Source of the DNA: Rhizobium sp. LCM 4573
GTDB lineage: Bacteria; Pseudomonadota; Alphaproteobacteria; Rhizobiales; Rhizobiaceae
Assembly: GCF_001854865.1 (NCBI RefSeq)
Contig: NZ_MDDW01000001.1
Location: forward strand, 215,080 to 224,117
DNA: 9,038 nt
Direction: 5' to 3'
Shown piece by piece: positions 1-6,559 of this stretch. Each line of letters opens with the position of its first letter. Within the stretch, counting starts at the first letter, position 1. The notes below the pieces were generated by a model that had not been told where the DNA came from, made no database searches, and saw only the letters and a list, made by a program, of their open reading frames with translations. The position numbers were made by a program, and so were the translations under genes.

Positions 1-2
1 CG

Positions 3-464
3 GCGGTCGATGAGGCCCAGATCGACTTCGAAATGATCGAGCTGCTGTTCTTCGCCTATCGCGATTTCATCTCCGATCCGGACGCGATCCTGGCGAAGAT
101 CGGCATGGGACGCGCGCACCACCGCGTCGTTTATTTCGTCTGCCGCCAGCCGGGCATGATGGTGACCGATCTCCTGGATACCCTGCAGATCACCAAGCAG
201 AGCCTTGCGCGGGTGCTCAAACAATTGATCGAATCCGGCTACATTAGACAGATGGCAGGCGCAAAGGACCGCCGGCAGCGTCGCCTCTACCCGACGCTTG
301 CCGGCCGGGAACTGGCGCTCGCCCTCTCCGAGCCGCAATCGCGCCGTATCGCGCAGGCCATGGAAGGCATGAGGCCCGAGACGCGCGATGCAATCAAGGA
401 TTTCCTGCGGCACATGCGCGGCCGCAACCCCGATCTGGAGACCATAGAAAGCGAGTTGGAATAA
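3..464 (+). CDS. petP: MarR-family transcriptional regulator, PetP-type (5' end outside window)
   Basis: This is a winged helix-turn-helix DNA-binding regulator of the MarR family. The frame stays open from base 3 to the stop at 462-464. The ATG at 33 is probably internal, because the acidic helix before it (reading AVDEAQIDFE) continues in frame to the window edge, so the true start lies upstream. Counting from that ATG, the helix-turn-helix spans about residues 43-68 (VTDLLDTLQITKQSLARVL) and the wing about 71-88, including the family's charged turn AKDRRQRR. The stop TAA directly abuts the ATG of the response regulator, so the two are almost certainly co-translated. A MarR gene immediately before an OmpR-type regulator is the petP-petR arrangement known from Rhodobacter capsulatus. 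The symbol rests on that arrangement and family match, not on a measured alignment. The family is certain; the target genes are unknown here. Confidence 0.85.
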   Translation, partial: AVDEAQIDFEMIELLFFAYRDFISDPDAILAKIGMGRAHHRVVYFVCRQPGMMVTDLLDTLQITKQSLARVLKQLIESGYIRQMAGAKDRRQRRLYPTLAGRELALALSEPQSRRIAQAMEGMRPETRDAIKDFLRHMRGRNPDLETIESELE

Positions 465-1163
465 ATGAACAAGACCGTTCTTTCCGATGACGCGCCCCAT
501 CTTCTGGTCGTGGATGACGATACACGCATCCGCGATCTCCTGCACCGCTACCTGATGGAGCAGGGTTTTCGGGTTACCGTCGCGGCCGATGCGGCCGAAG
601 CCCGCCGCAAGCTCGATGGTCTGAGCTTCGATCTCATCATTCTCGACGTGATGATGCCCGGCGAATCCGGCCTCTCGCTGACTGAGGACCTCTATCGCCA
701 AAAGACCATTCCGGTGATCCTGCTGACGGCTCGCGCCGAGGCCGAATCGCGTATCGCGGGTCTGGAGGCCGGCGCCGACGACTATCTTCCCAAACCATTC
801 GATCCGCGTGAACTCGTGCTCCGGATCAATAATATCCTCAGGCGCAACGCTTCGCCCGATACCCCGAAGATCGAGCAGGTCATGTTCGGCCCCTTCACCT
901 TCTCGATCCTGCGCAAGGAATTGCGGCGCGCCGCCGAGACCATCCGGCTGACCGATCGCGAGCAGGAAATCATGCTGCTCTTCGCCCTGCGCGCCGGCGA
1001 CACCATTCCCCGCCACGAGCTGATCGGCGACGATGCGGATGTCGGCGAGCGCACGATCGACGTGCAGATCAACCGGTTGAGGCGTAAGATCGAGGACGAC
1101 CCGGCCAATCCGGTCTATCTCCAGACGGTGCGCGGGATCGGGTACCGGCTGAGCATCGACTGA
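465..1163 (+). CDS. petR: OmpR-family response regulator, PetR-type
   Basis: This 232-residue cytoplasmic regulator is phosphorylated by a sensor kinase, then binds DNA. The receiver domain (about residues 12-127) has the complete active site: acidic pair D17/D18, phospho-acceptor D61 in ILDVMMPGESG, T88 in LLTAR and K110 in LPKPF. The C-terminal winged helix (about 138-230) shows the OmpR/PhoB signature ERTIDVQINRLRRKIE and ends in the typical TVRGIGYRL. Its ATG begins at the base after the upstream stop, with only a weak GGA upstream, which suggests translational coupling to the MarR gene. The histidine kinase follows after 29 bases and is the obvious partner. In R. capsulatus, PetR is needed for cytochrome bc1 expression. 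That role here is inference from family and gene order; the response-regulator call is secure. Confidence 0.93.
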   Translation: MNKTVLSDDAPHLLVVDDDTRIRDLLHRYLMEQGFRVTVAADAAEARRKLDGLSFDLIILDVMMPGESGLSLTEDLYRQKTIPVILLTARAEAESRIAGLEAGADDYLPKPFDPRELVLRINNILRRNASPDTPKIEQVMFGPFTFSILRKELRRAAETIRLTDREQEIMLLFALRAGDTIPRHELIGDDADVGERTIDVQINRLRRKIEDDPANPVYLQTVRGIGYRLSID

Positions 1164-1192
1164 CCGGCACCGGCCGGAAGCGGGAAGGCGTA

Positions 1193-2575
1193 ATGGCATT
1201 ATTCGATACCCTGAGACGCGACATCTCCCGTTTCAATATTCCCGGCTGGCGCGCCTCCACCCGCTGGATGAAGCGCCGGCTGCCGACCGGCCTCTATACC
1301 CGCTCCGTCCTCATCGTCATCATTCCGATGCTTCTCCTGCAATGCGTCGTCGCGGCCGTCTTCATGGAGCGGCACTGGCGCATGGTGACTGAGCGGCTTT
1401 CGGAGGGCGTCGCGCGGGATATCGCGGCGATCATCCAGGTCATCCAGACCTATCCGCAGGATGGCAACTACGACGATATCGTGCGGATCGCGGAAGAAAC
1501 CCTCGCGCTCAACGTCTCCATCGAGGAGAACGGGGAGCTGCCGCCGCCACGCCCGAAGCCGTTCTTCTCCCTCCTAGACAGCATCCTCGTCGAACAGATC
1601 AGCGAACGTATCCGCCTGCCGTTCTGGATCGATACGGTCGGCGAGAGCCGGTTGGTCGAGATCCGCATCAAGATGGATGACCGCGTGCTGAGGGTCTTTG
1701 CCCGCCGTAATCAAACCTACGCCTCCAACACTCATATCTTCATCGTCTGGATGGTCGGCACGGCTCTGGCGCTCATCGGCATCTCGGTCCTCTTCCTGCG
1801 CGGCCAGATCCGGCCGATCCTCGCGCTTGCGGATGCCGCGGAAAGTTTCGGCAAGGGCCACAAGATCTCGGATTTCGCGCCTCGCGGCGCGGAGGAGATC
1901 CGCCGTGCAGGCTTCGCATTCATTCAGATGCGGGAGCGCATCGAGCGGCAGATGGAACAGCGCACCGCCATGCTGAACGGTGTGAGCCACGATCTCAGGA
2001 CCATCCTCACGCGCTTCAGGCTGCAACTGGCGCTTGCCGGCGACAAGCCGGAACTCCACGGCATGAGCCAGGATGTCGAGGACATGCAGTCCATGCTCGA
2101 AGGCTATCTGGCCTTCGCCAAGAGCGACGCGGAGGAAGAGGATGTCGGCGCGGTGAGGCTCAGCGAGCTTCTGGAACGGCAGCGGGCCGATTTCGCCCTG
2201 CACGGCAAGACCATGACCTACGAGATCGAAGGCGACGACGAGGTCGAGGTTCGGCCAAAGGCCTTCAGCCGGCTCGTCAACAACCTCGCGAGCAATGCCG
2301 AACGCTATGCCGAAACCCTGCACGTCGATGCCAGACACAGCGCCAAATGGCTGACGCTGACATTCGATGATGACGGTCCAGGCGTACCCGCCGAAGCGCG
2401 CGAGGATGTCTTCAAACCCTTCTTCCGCCTGGACGAGGCCCGCAATCTCGACGCTTCCGGAACGGGTCTTGGTCTCGCCATCGCCCGCGATATCGCCCGC
2501 TCGCACGGCGGCAACGTTACGCTGGCGGATAGTCCGAGAGGCGGCTTGCGGGCCGTCGTACGGATACCTGCCTGA
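1193..2575 (+). CDS. Two-component sensor histidine kinase (EnvZ-like, membrane-bound)
   Basis: This is a 460-residue inner-membrane sensor kinase. A basic N-terminal tail precedes transmembrane segment 1 (about 35-58, rich in V/I/L). A periplasmic domain of about 120 residues follows (60-180), then transmembrane segment 2 (about 181-203) and a HAMP linker (about 204-256). The phospho-acceptor is H266 in the H-box GVSHDLRT. The ATPase domain has an N-box (N364 and N368 in VNNLASNAERYA), a G1 box (DDDGPGVP, about 392-399) and a G2 box (GTGLGLAIA, about 423-431). All catalytic elements are intact. The proline-rich stretch ELPPPRPKPF (115-124) lies in the sensor domain, which is otherwise unrecognisable, so the stimulus is unknown. 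The ATG at 1193 is preceded by GGGAAGG at 1182-1188. By position it should phosphorylate the regulator encoded just upstream. Confidence 0.92.
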   Translation: MALFDTLRRDISRFNIPGWRASTRWMKRRLPTGLYTRSVLIVIIPMLLLQCVVAAVFMERHWRMVTERLSEGVARDIAAIIQVIQTYPQDGNYDDIVRIAEETLALNVSIEENGELPPPRPKPFFSLLDSILVEQISERIRLPFWIDTVGESRLVEIRIKMDDRVLRVFARRNQTYASNTHIFIVWMVGTALALIGISVLFLRGQIRPILALADAAESFGKGHKISDFAPRGAEEIRRAGFAFIQMRERIERQMEQRTAMLNGVSHDLRTILTRFRLQLALAGDKPELHGMSQDVEDMQSMLEGYLAFAKSDAEEEDVGAVRLSELLERQRADFALHGKTMTYEIEGDDEVEVRPKAFSRLVNNLASNAERYAETLHVDARHSAKWLTLTFDDDGPGVPAEAREDVFKPFFRLDEARNLDASGTGLGLAIARDIARSHGGNVTLADSPRGGLRAVVRIPA

Positions 2576-2600
2576 TCCCGCCAATCTTGGGAGAAACCTC

Positions 2601-3182
2601 ATGCCGATCGATACCCGCGCCATGACCTGGCTCAACCCGCCTCCCGAGGTCCGCGAAACGGCGAACGGCCTGTTCCTGCGTTCCGGCCGAGAAACCGATT
2701 TCTGGCAAGGCACCTATTACGGCTTCCACCGCGACAATGGCCATTTCCTCCATCGGCCGTGGAGCGGCGAGTTCACCGCCGAGGCCTCTTTCGTCGGGTG
2801 TTATGAGGCGCTCTATGACCAGGCGGGGCTGATGATCCGCCAGGACGAAACCCACTGGATGAAATGCGGCATCGAATTCACCGACGGAGCCCGGCATTTC
2901 AGTGTGGTGGTGACGAACGGCCAATCCGATTGGTCCGCCTTCCGCCTAGCGCAAGATTTCGAGGAGATGTTCGTCCGCGTGACGCGCCTCGGCGACGCGC
3001 TCTTCGTCCAGTACCGCACGGATGCCTTTGCGGAATGGCGCATGGCGCGGCTCGCCTATTTTCCACCTGCCCCGCGCGAAGTCGCCGTCGGCATCGCCTT
3101 CTGCTCGCCGCAGCGGGAAGGTTTCGGGGTGGAGTTCAACTCGTTCAGCCTGACCGATCCCGTCACACGCGAGATCCACTGA
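2601..3182 (+). CDS. DUF1349 domain protein (concanavalin-like fold, unknown function)
   Basis: This 193-residue protein has no signal peptide or membrane segment and is probably cytoplasmic. It matches the DUF1349 family (COG3506), which has a concanavalin A-like beta-sandwich fold and is named after yeast Ree1, a regulator of enolase. Recognisable blocks are an early WLNPPPE, YDQAGLMIR (72-80), WMKCGIEF (86-93), the strand SVVVTNGQSDWS (101-112) and the late AFCSPQREGFGVEF (166-179). The length suits a single-domain member. The ATG at 2601 is chosen because GGGAGA lies at 2589-2594; an earlier in-frame start would overlap the kinase gene. The gene begins 25 bases after the kinase stop, so it probably shares the operon. 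Its biochemical function is not known, and no catalytic residues can be assigned. Confidence 0.85.
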   Translation: MPIDTRAMTWLNPPPEVRETANGLFLRSGRETDFWQGTYYGFHRDNGHFLHRPWSGEFTAEASFVGCYEALYDQAGLMIRQDETHWMKCGIEFTDGARHFSVVVTNGQSDWSAFRLAQDFEEMFVRVTRLGDALFVQYRTDAFAEWRMARLAYFPPAPREVAVGIAFCSPQREGFGVEFNSFSLTDPVTREIH

Positions 3183-3188
3183 CGCGAG

Positions 3189-3530
3189 CTACATCAGCTT
3201 CCTGCCGTTCGGTACACCCTGCTCGACCGCAGCCAGCACGATAGCGCCGTTTTCGTCCTCAAAGCCGAGGGTCAGCACTTCGGATCGCACGGGACCGATC
3301 TGTCGCGGCGGGAAATTCACGACGCCCAATACTTGCCGCCCGACGAGCGTTTCCGGCGTGTAGTGCACGGTGATCTGCGCGGATGATTTCTTGATGCCGA
3401 TTTCCGGGCCGAAGTCGATCTTCAGCTTGAAGGCCGGCTTGCGCGCCTCCGGAAAGGGTTCCGCCTCGACGATGGTGCCGACGCGAATGTCCACCTTCTC
3501 GAAATCGCCATAGGTGATCTCGTTGCTCAT
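3189..3530 (-). CDS. csaA: CsaA-like tRNA-binding/chaperone protein
   Basis: This 113-residue protein consists almost entirely of one tRNA-binding OB-fold domain (the EMAP/Trbp111 type), the normal size for CsaA. Typical elements are [11 protein letters not shown] (10-20), the KKSSAQI segment (47-53), [20 protein letters not shown] (68-87) and the closing VPNGRKLM. CsaA homologues form dimers and bind tRNA. In Bacillus, CsaA has been described as an export-related chaperone; that role is not established in alphaproteobacteria. The gene is last in a minus-strand operon after proC, with 13 bases between them. Its stop codon lies six bases from the stop of the convergent DUF1349 gene. The family call is firm; the cellular role is uncertain. 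Confidence 0.9.
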   Translation of the reverse strand: MSNEITYGDFEKVDIRVGTIVEAEPFPEARKPAFKLKIDFGPEIGIKKSSAQITVHYTPETLVGRQVLGVVNFPPRQIGPVRSEVLTLGFEDENGAIVLAAVEQGVPNGRKLM

Positions 3531-3543
3531 TGTGTAACCCGCC

Positions 3544-4359
3544 TCAGCTTCCCAGTTCTTGCGCCCGCTTGCGGGCAGCGGCGATCGCCTCGTCGAAGAG
3601 CGGCTGCATGCCGTCCTCGGCCATCAGTACCGCAAGAGCGGCAGCCGTCGTGCCTCCGGGAGAAGTCACGTTCTGGCGAAGCTTCGAAGCGTCTTCGGGG
3701 GACTGGTGCAGCAATTCACCAGCCCCCGAGACGGTTTCCCGCGCGAGCCGCATGGCGAGGTCCGCCGGCAGGCCGAGCTTTCGGCCCGCTTCCGCCATGC
3801 ACTCCACGAGATAGAAGACATAGGCAGGACCGCTACCCGAAACCGCGGTAACGGCATCGATATCGCTTTCGCTCGCCACCCATTCCACCGGTCCGCTGAC
3901 CCTCAACAGAGCCTGGACCTGCTCCCGCTGGCTATCGGAAACTTTCGGATTGGCGTAGGCGCCCGTCACACCGCGCCCCACCATGGCCGGAGTATTGGGC
4001 ATGGCGCGCACCATCGCCGCCTCGCCGAGATGCCCTTCCAGGAAGGCAAGCGTCTTGCCGGCGGCAACCGAGACGACGACGGTGTTTTCCCCGACCACGG
4101 ACTTCAAGGGCGGCAGAACCGCCTCCATGACCTGTGGCTTTACCGCGAGGAAGAGAATATCGGCAGCCCGGCCCTCAGATGCCGCTGTCAAATGCCGCGC
4201 GCCCGCCTCCGTGATGGTCTTCCGCATCGCTTCGGAAGGCGACGGGTCGATCACCGTGACGGAAGAACCCGGAACGCCGTTGCGGAGCCAGCCGGAGAGC
4301 ATGGCGCCGCCCATATTGCCGGCGCCGACGAGCACGATCGAGGGAGTAGATGTCCCCAC
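3544..4359 (-). CDS. proC: Pyrroline-5-carboxylate reductase
   Basis: ProC reduces 1-pyrroline-5-carboxylate to L-proline with NAD(P)H, the last step of proline synthesis, in the cytoplasm. The product is 271 residues, matching the usual length of about 270. The N-terminal Rossmann fold begins with [13 protein letters not shown] (8-20) and includes LFLAVKPQ (69-76) and [14 protein letters not shown] (120-133). The C-terminal helical dimer domain carries [11 protein letters not shown] (172-182) and the family signature [12 protein letters not shown] (231-242). The start is taken as GTG at 4359, since GGGGAGG sits about seven bases upstream and the Rossmann strand follows at the right distance. 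An in-frame extension further upstream is ruled out because it would overlap the ybjN-like gene in another frame. The ybjN-like stop is only two bases before this start, so translation is likely coupled. Confidence 0.96.
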   Translation of the reverse strand: MGTSTPSIVLVGAGNMGGAMLSGWLRNGVPGSSVTVIDPSPSEAMRKTITEAGARHLTAASEGRAADILFLAVKPQVMEAVLPPLKSVVGENTVVVSVAAGKTLAFLEGHLGEAAMVRAMPNTPAMVGRGVTGAYANPKVSDSQREQVQALLRVSGPVEWVASESDIDAVTAVSGSGPAYVFYLVECMAEAGRKLGLPADLAMRLARETVSGAGELLHQSPEDASKLRQNVTSPGGTTAAALAVLMAEDGMQPLFDEAIAAARKRAQELGS

Positions 4360-4361
4360 CG

Positions 4362-4862
4362 TCAGGCCTCCCCTACGGTCTCGAACAACACGGCATCCAT
4401 CGCGGCCTTGGCTTCCATGCCCGACCAGACGACGAACTGGAACGCCTGGAAATAGGTTTCGCAGGTCTCGAGCGCATTGGAGAGCAGCACTTCCACCTGC
4501 TGGTTGGTCGGCTCCGCGCCGCCCGCGAGAAGTAGCGACTGGCGGAAGATCACCACATCCTCCTGCCGCCACAGGTCGAAATGCCCCATGAGCACCTGCC
4601 CGTTTACATGCGAAAGCAGCCGGATGACTTCGTTCACCCGGATATCGGGAACCTTGATGTCGAAAGCGCAGGCCAGATGCAGGGCTTCGAATTCCTCCAT
4701 CCAGGAGAAGGAAACGTGGTAGTCCGCCCAGCGGCCTTCCACGGTCATGGCAATCTCATCCTCGCCGGACCGTTCGAACGTCCAGTCGTTCGAGGCAGCG
4801 ACGAATTCGATCATGTCGACCGGATTCGACTGACGTTCAATATCCATTTCCATAAGGCTCAT
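4362..4862 (-). CDS. YbjN domain-containing protein
   Basis: This 166-residue acidic cytoplasmic protein belongs to the YbjN family, which resembles the type III secretion chaperone fold. It reads MDIERQSNPVDMIEFVAA near the N terminus. Conserved-looking blocks include RWADYHVSFSWMEEFEALHL (44-63), EVIRLLSHVNGQVLMGHFDL (78-97) and the C-terminal FQFVVWSGMEAKAAMDAVL (141-159). In Escherichia coli, YbjN affects motility and stress responses, but no mechanism is known, and the rhizobial members are uncharacterised. The start at 4862 is supported by AAGAAGG at 4869-4875, six bases away; in-frame ATGs also occur at codons 4 and 6. It is first in the operon with proC and csaA, and its 3' end contains the proC ribosome binding site. 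Confidence 0.87.
   Translation of the reverse strand: MSLMEMDIERQSNPVDMIEFVAASNDWTFERSGEDEIAMTVEGRWADYHVSFSWMEEFEALHLACAFDIKVPDIRVNEVIRLLSHVNGQVLMGHFDLWRQEDVVIFRQSLLLAGGAEPTNQQVEVLLSNALETCETYFQAFQFVVWSGMEAKAAMDAVLFETVGEA
4363..4372 (-). promoter_or_regulatory. proC ribosome binding site inside the ybjN-like 3' end
   Basis: On the minus strand, GGGGAGG covers the last sense codons of the ybjN-like gene, just before its TGA and about seven bases before the proC GTG. This strong Shine-Dalgarno match decides the unusual GTG start. It implies that ribosomes finishing the first gene can restart on proC. Confidence 0.65.
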
Positions 4863-5029
4863 GCGGCACCTTCTTGACCGGAATGAATGCGATTTGTGCG
4901 AAAACACCAAAACGCGAGACACAGACCGGGAACAAACACTTCAGATGATCGCCCGACGCCGCCAGAATAACGCAGTCACCCTGTCTGGAGCTTACCAGTT
5001 TCGTTTCGAATCATCATTTAAAATCAGTG

Positions 5030-5149
5030 TATAGTGACGGAGTCCGACTGCCAGCCCCTTAGCCATGATTTTAACAGCAGGGTTGTTGAAAGCTGTTCTC
5101 ACCGGAGATCAGAATGGAGTCCTAAGCGACTCTGGAAACTGGCTTTTTT
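5030..5149 (+). ncRNA. Candidate small RNA (promoter box, hairpins, T6 end)
   Basis: A TATAGT box (5030-5035) resembles a -10 element, but no good -35 lies 16-18 bases upstream. Downstream come a stem AACAGC/GCTGTT (5073-5078 with 5092-5097), a stem GAGTC/GACTC (5117-5121 with 5128-5132, six-base loop), and TTTTTT at 5144-5149. GCCAG (5050-5054) can pair with CTGGC (5139-5143) immediately before the T run. CCAGTTTC (4995-5002) is the exact reverse complement of GAAACTGG (5135-5142), so a longer RNA beginning near 4990 is an alternative. I recognise no known RNA family. Such pairings can arise by chance in a region this size, so this is a hypothesis. Confidence 0.25.
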
Positions 5150-5203
5150 GGAAGTGTCCACAAGCGGCGAATTTTTGTCGGAAAACGCAAAACCGAAGGG
5201 GGC

Positions 5204-5231
5204 AGACGAAACCGCGGCAGGCACGCCGCGG
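5204..5231 (-). terminator. Possible terminator of the ubiK-like gene
   Basis: CCGCGGC (5212-5218) and GCCGCGG (5225-5231) form a perfect seven-base GC stem with a six-base loop. Read on the minus strand, it lies 34 bases after the ubiK-like stop and is followed by TTTCGTCT. The U tract is broken, so termination may be weak. Confidence 0.4.
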
Positions 5232-5265
5232 CGCAACGGCCGCGGCGGCGAGAATCGAATTCAGA

Positions 5266-5526
5266 TCAGCCCTTCCGGCTGGCGAGCTTGGCTTCGAGCG
5301 CGTCTATCCTCGCCTTCAGCGCCTCGTTCTCGTCGCGGGCGCGGGCGGCCATTTCCCGAACGGCCTCGAACTCCTCGCGCTTCACCACGTCCATGCTGTT
5401 GAGGAAACGCTCCGCCTGGGCATGGAAGGCGGTCTCGACTTCCTTGCGCACGCCCTGCGCCGCGCCGGCCGCATCGGTCATCAGCCGGGCGAAATCGTCG
5501 AGGATGCGGTTGGTACCGGTTGACAT
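5266..5526 (-). CDS. ubiK: UbiK-type accessory factor (BMFP domain)
   Basis: This small protein of 86 residues matches the UbiK/YqiC (membrane fusogenic, BMFP) family, whose E. coli member has 96 residues. UbiK is an accessory factor for aerobic ubiquinone biosynthesis that binds the UbiJ lipid-carrier protein. An N-terminal amphipathic half (NRILDDFARLMTDAAGAAQG, 6-25) precedes the conserved VVKREEFEAVREMA (47-60) and a C-terminal coiled coil (about 49-82, ending IDALEAKLASRKG). The start at 5526 is chosen because GGAG lies about nine bases upstream on the minus strand; two further in-frame ATGs occur six and seven codons earlier. It diverges from lgt and appears monocistronic. The family is clear; a ubiquinone role in this organism is inferred. 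Confidence 0.82.
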   Translation of the reverse strand: MSTGTNRILDDFARLMTDAAGAAQGVRKEVETAFHAQAERFLNSMDVVKREEFEAVREMAARARDENEALKARIDALEAKLASRKG

Positions 5527-5579
5527 GGTCTCAAACTCCATCATTGCGCCGGAACCGGCGACATAACTCTCTGTGGATG

Positions 5580-5608
5580 AAGTAGGGCCTGCTGGCCAAG
5601 CTTGCAAG
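5580..5608 (-). promoter_or_regulatory. Possible promoter for the ubiK-like gene
   Basis: On the minus strand, CTTGCA (5603-5608) and CTACTT (5580-5585) are separated by exactly 17 bases. Each matches four of six positions of the rhizobial housekeeping consensus CTTGAC-N17-CTATAT. The -10 lies about 54 bases before the ATG. The -35 overlaps a ten-base palindrome, GCTTGCAAGC (5600-5609), which could also be a protein-binding site. Confidence 0.3.
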
Positions 5609-5635
5609 CGTCCAATCCGTCGCGGAGAAATTCGC

Positions 5636-5664
5636 CTTGACCGCCGAAAGCGGCAACGCCATGT
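5636..5664 (+). promoter_or_regulatory. Possible promoter for the lgt operon
   Basis: CTTGAC (5636-5641) is a perfect match to the rhizobial housekeeping -35. CCATGT (5659-5664) follows after 17 bases and matches four of six -10 positions. Transcription would begin near 5671, giving a short leader before lgt. Confidence 0.42.
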
Positions 5665-5733
5665 TCCGCGCAATGTCGTCAGACGCCAGCGGAACCTTGT
5701 AACTTGTACGAAGCACTTCATCTTTTCGCACTC

Positions 5734-6543
5734 ATGCCGTTCCCGGATATCGACCCGGTGGCATTCTCTATCGGTCCTCTTTCGGTTCACTGGTATGGCC
5801 TTGCCTATGTGGCTGGCATCCTGCTCGGCTGGCTCTATGCCCGCCGCCTGGCGGCCAACGCCTCGCTCTGGAAGAATGGCCAGTCCCCGATAACGGCCAC
5901 CCATCTCGACGACTTCCTGGTCTGGGTCGCCGCCGGCATCGTGCTTGGCGGGCGCATCGGCTACATTCTTTTCTACGATTTCCCGATGGTCGCGGCCAAT
6001 CCGCTTCGCGCCTTCGAGATCTGGAACGGCGGCATGTCCTTCCACGGCGGCTTCATCGGCGCGACGCTGGCGATGATCCTGTTTGCCCGCCGCAACGGTA
6101 TCCCCGTCTGGAGCATGTTCGATATCGTCGCCGCCGTCGTGCCGATCGGCCTGTTCTTCGGGCGGATCGCCAATTTCATCAACGGCGAATTGTGGGGCCG
6201 GCTAGCGGATGTGCCCTGGGCGGTCGTTTTCCCGACCGGCGGACCGTTCGCTCGCCATCCGAGCCAGCTTTATGAAGCCGCGCTGGAGGGAATCGTGCTC
6301 TTCCTCGTTCTGCGCCTGCTGACGCATGGACTGAAAGCCTTGAAGACGCCCGGCGTGATCTCCGGCACCTTCGTCTGTGGCTATGCGCTCGCCCGCATCT
6401 TCGTGGAATTCTTCCGCGAGCCCGACGCCCAGCTCGGCTATCTGCTCGGCACTGGCTGGCTCACCATGGGAATGGTACTCTCCCTGCCCATGTTCCTCGT
6501 CGGCCTCTGGGCGATCTTCCGTGCCCGCAGGGCGGCAGCATAA
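5734..6543 (+). CDS. lgt: Prolipoprotein diacylglyceryl transferase
   Basis: Lgt transfers diacylglycerol from phosphatidylglycerol to the lipobox cysteine of prolipoproteins in the inner membrane, the first step of lipoprotein maturation. From the ATG at 5734 the product has 269 residues with about seven hydrophobic segments, the family's normal design. Signatures include [10 protein letters not shown] (19-28), [11 protein letters not shown] (71-81), NGGMSFHGG (98-106, catalytic-region H104), the Lgt box [14 protein letters not shown] (143-156), RHPSQLYEA (174-182) and [13 protein letters not shown] (224-236). The start is uncertain: a TTG at 5704 would add ten residues, and neither site has a strong ribosome binding site; GCGGAA lies before the TTG. 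It leads an operon with midA 16 bases downstream. Lgt is usually essential in Gram-negative bacteria. Confidence 0.96.
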   Translation: MPFPDIDPVAFSIGPLSVHWYGLAYVAGILLGWLYARRLAANASLWKNGQSPITATHLDDFLVWVAAGIVLGGRIGYILFYDFPMVAANPLRAFEIWNGGMSFHGGFIGATLAMILFARRNGIPVWSMFDIVAAVVPIGLFFGRIANFINGELWGRLADVPWAVVFPTGGPFARHPSQLYEAALEGIVLFLVLRLLTHGLKALKTPGVISGTFVCGYALARIFVEFFREPDAQLGYLLGTGWLTMGMVLSLPMFLVGLWAIFRARRAAA

Positions 6544-6559
6544 CCTGGCCGAGGCAACC

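Larger units (their letters stand above)
4863..5265. other. 403-base intergenic region, AT-richer, no protein gene seen
   Basis: This gap separates the start of the ybjN-like gene from the end of the ubiK-like gene, both on the minus strand. Open frames crossing it do not resemble real proteins and run antisense into ubiK. Bases 4985-5160 are clearly richer in A and T than the neighbours. The gap must hold the promoter of the ybjN-proC-csaA operon, though no convincing -35/-10 pair stands out on that strand. It also contains the possible small RNA at 5030-5149 and a GC-rich hairpin at 5212-5231, described separately. Confidence 0.6.

Noticed and set aside
1574..2713. 379-codon open frame on the minus strand opposite the histidine kinase
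   Set aside because: It mirrors the GC-rich kinase gene, has no recognisable domain, and the plus-strand kinase has every catalytic motif intact. Long antisense frames are common in GC-rich DNA.
5034..5523. Plus-strand open frames crossing the 4863-5265 gap into ubiK
   Set aside because: They run antisense through a clear ubiK-type gene, have low-complexity arginine-rich tails and no recognisable domain.
5527..6045. Long N-terminal extension of the ubiK frame into lgt
   Set aside because: The family begins at the MSTGTNRILDDF segment and a ribosome binding site precedes that ATG; the extension is antisense to lgt.
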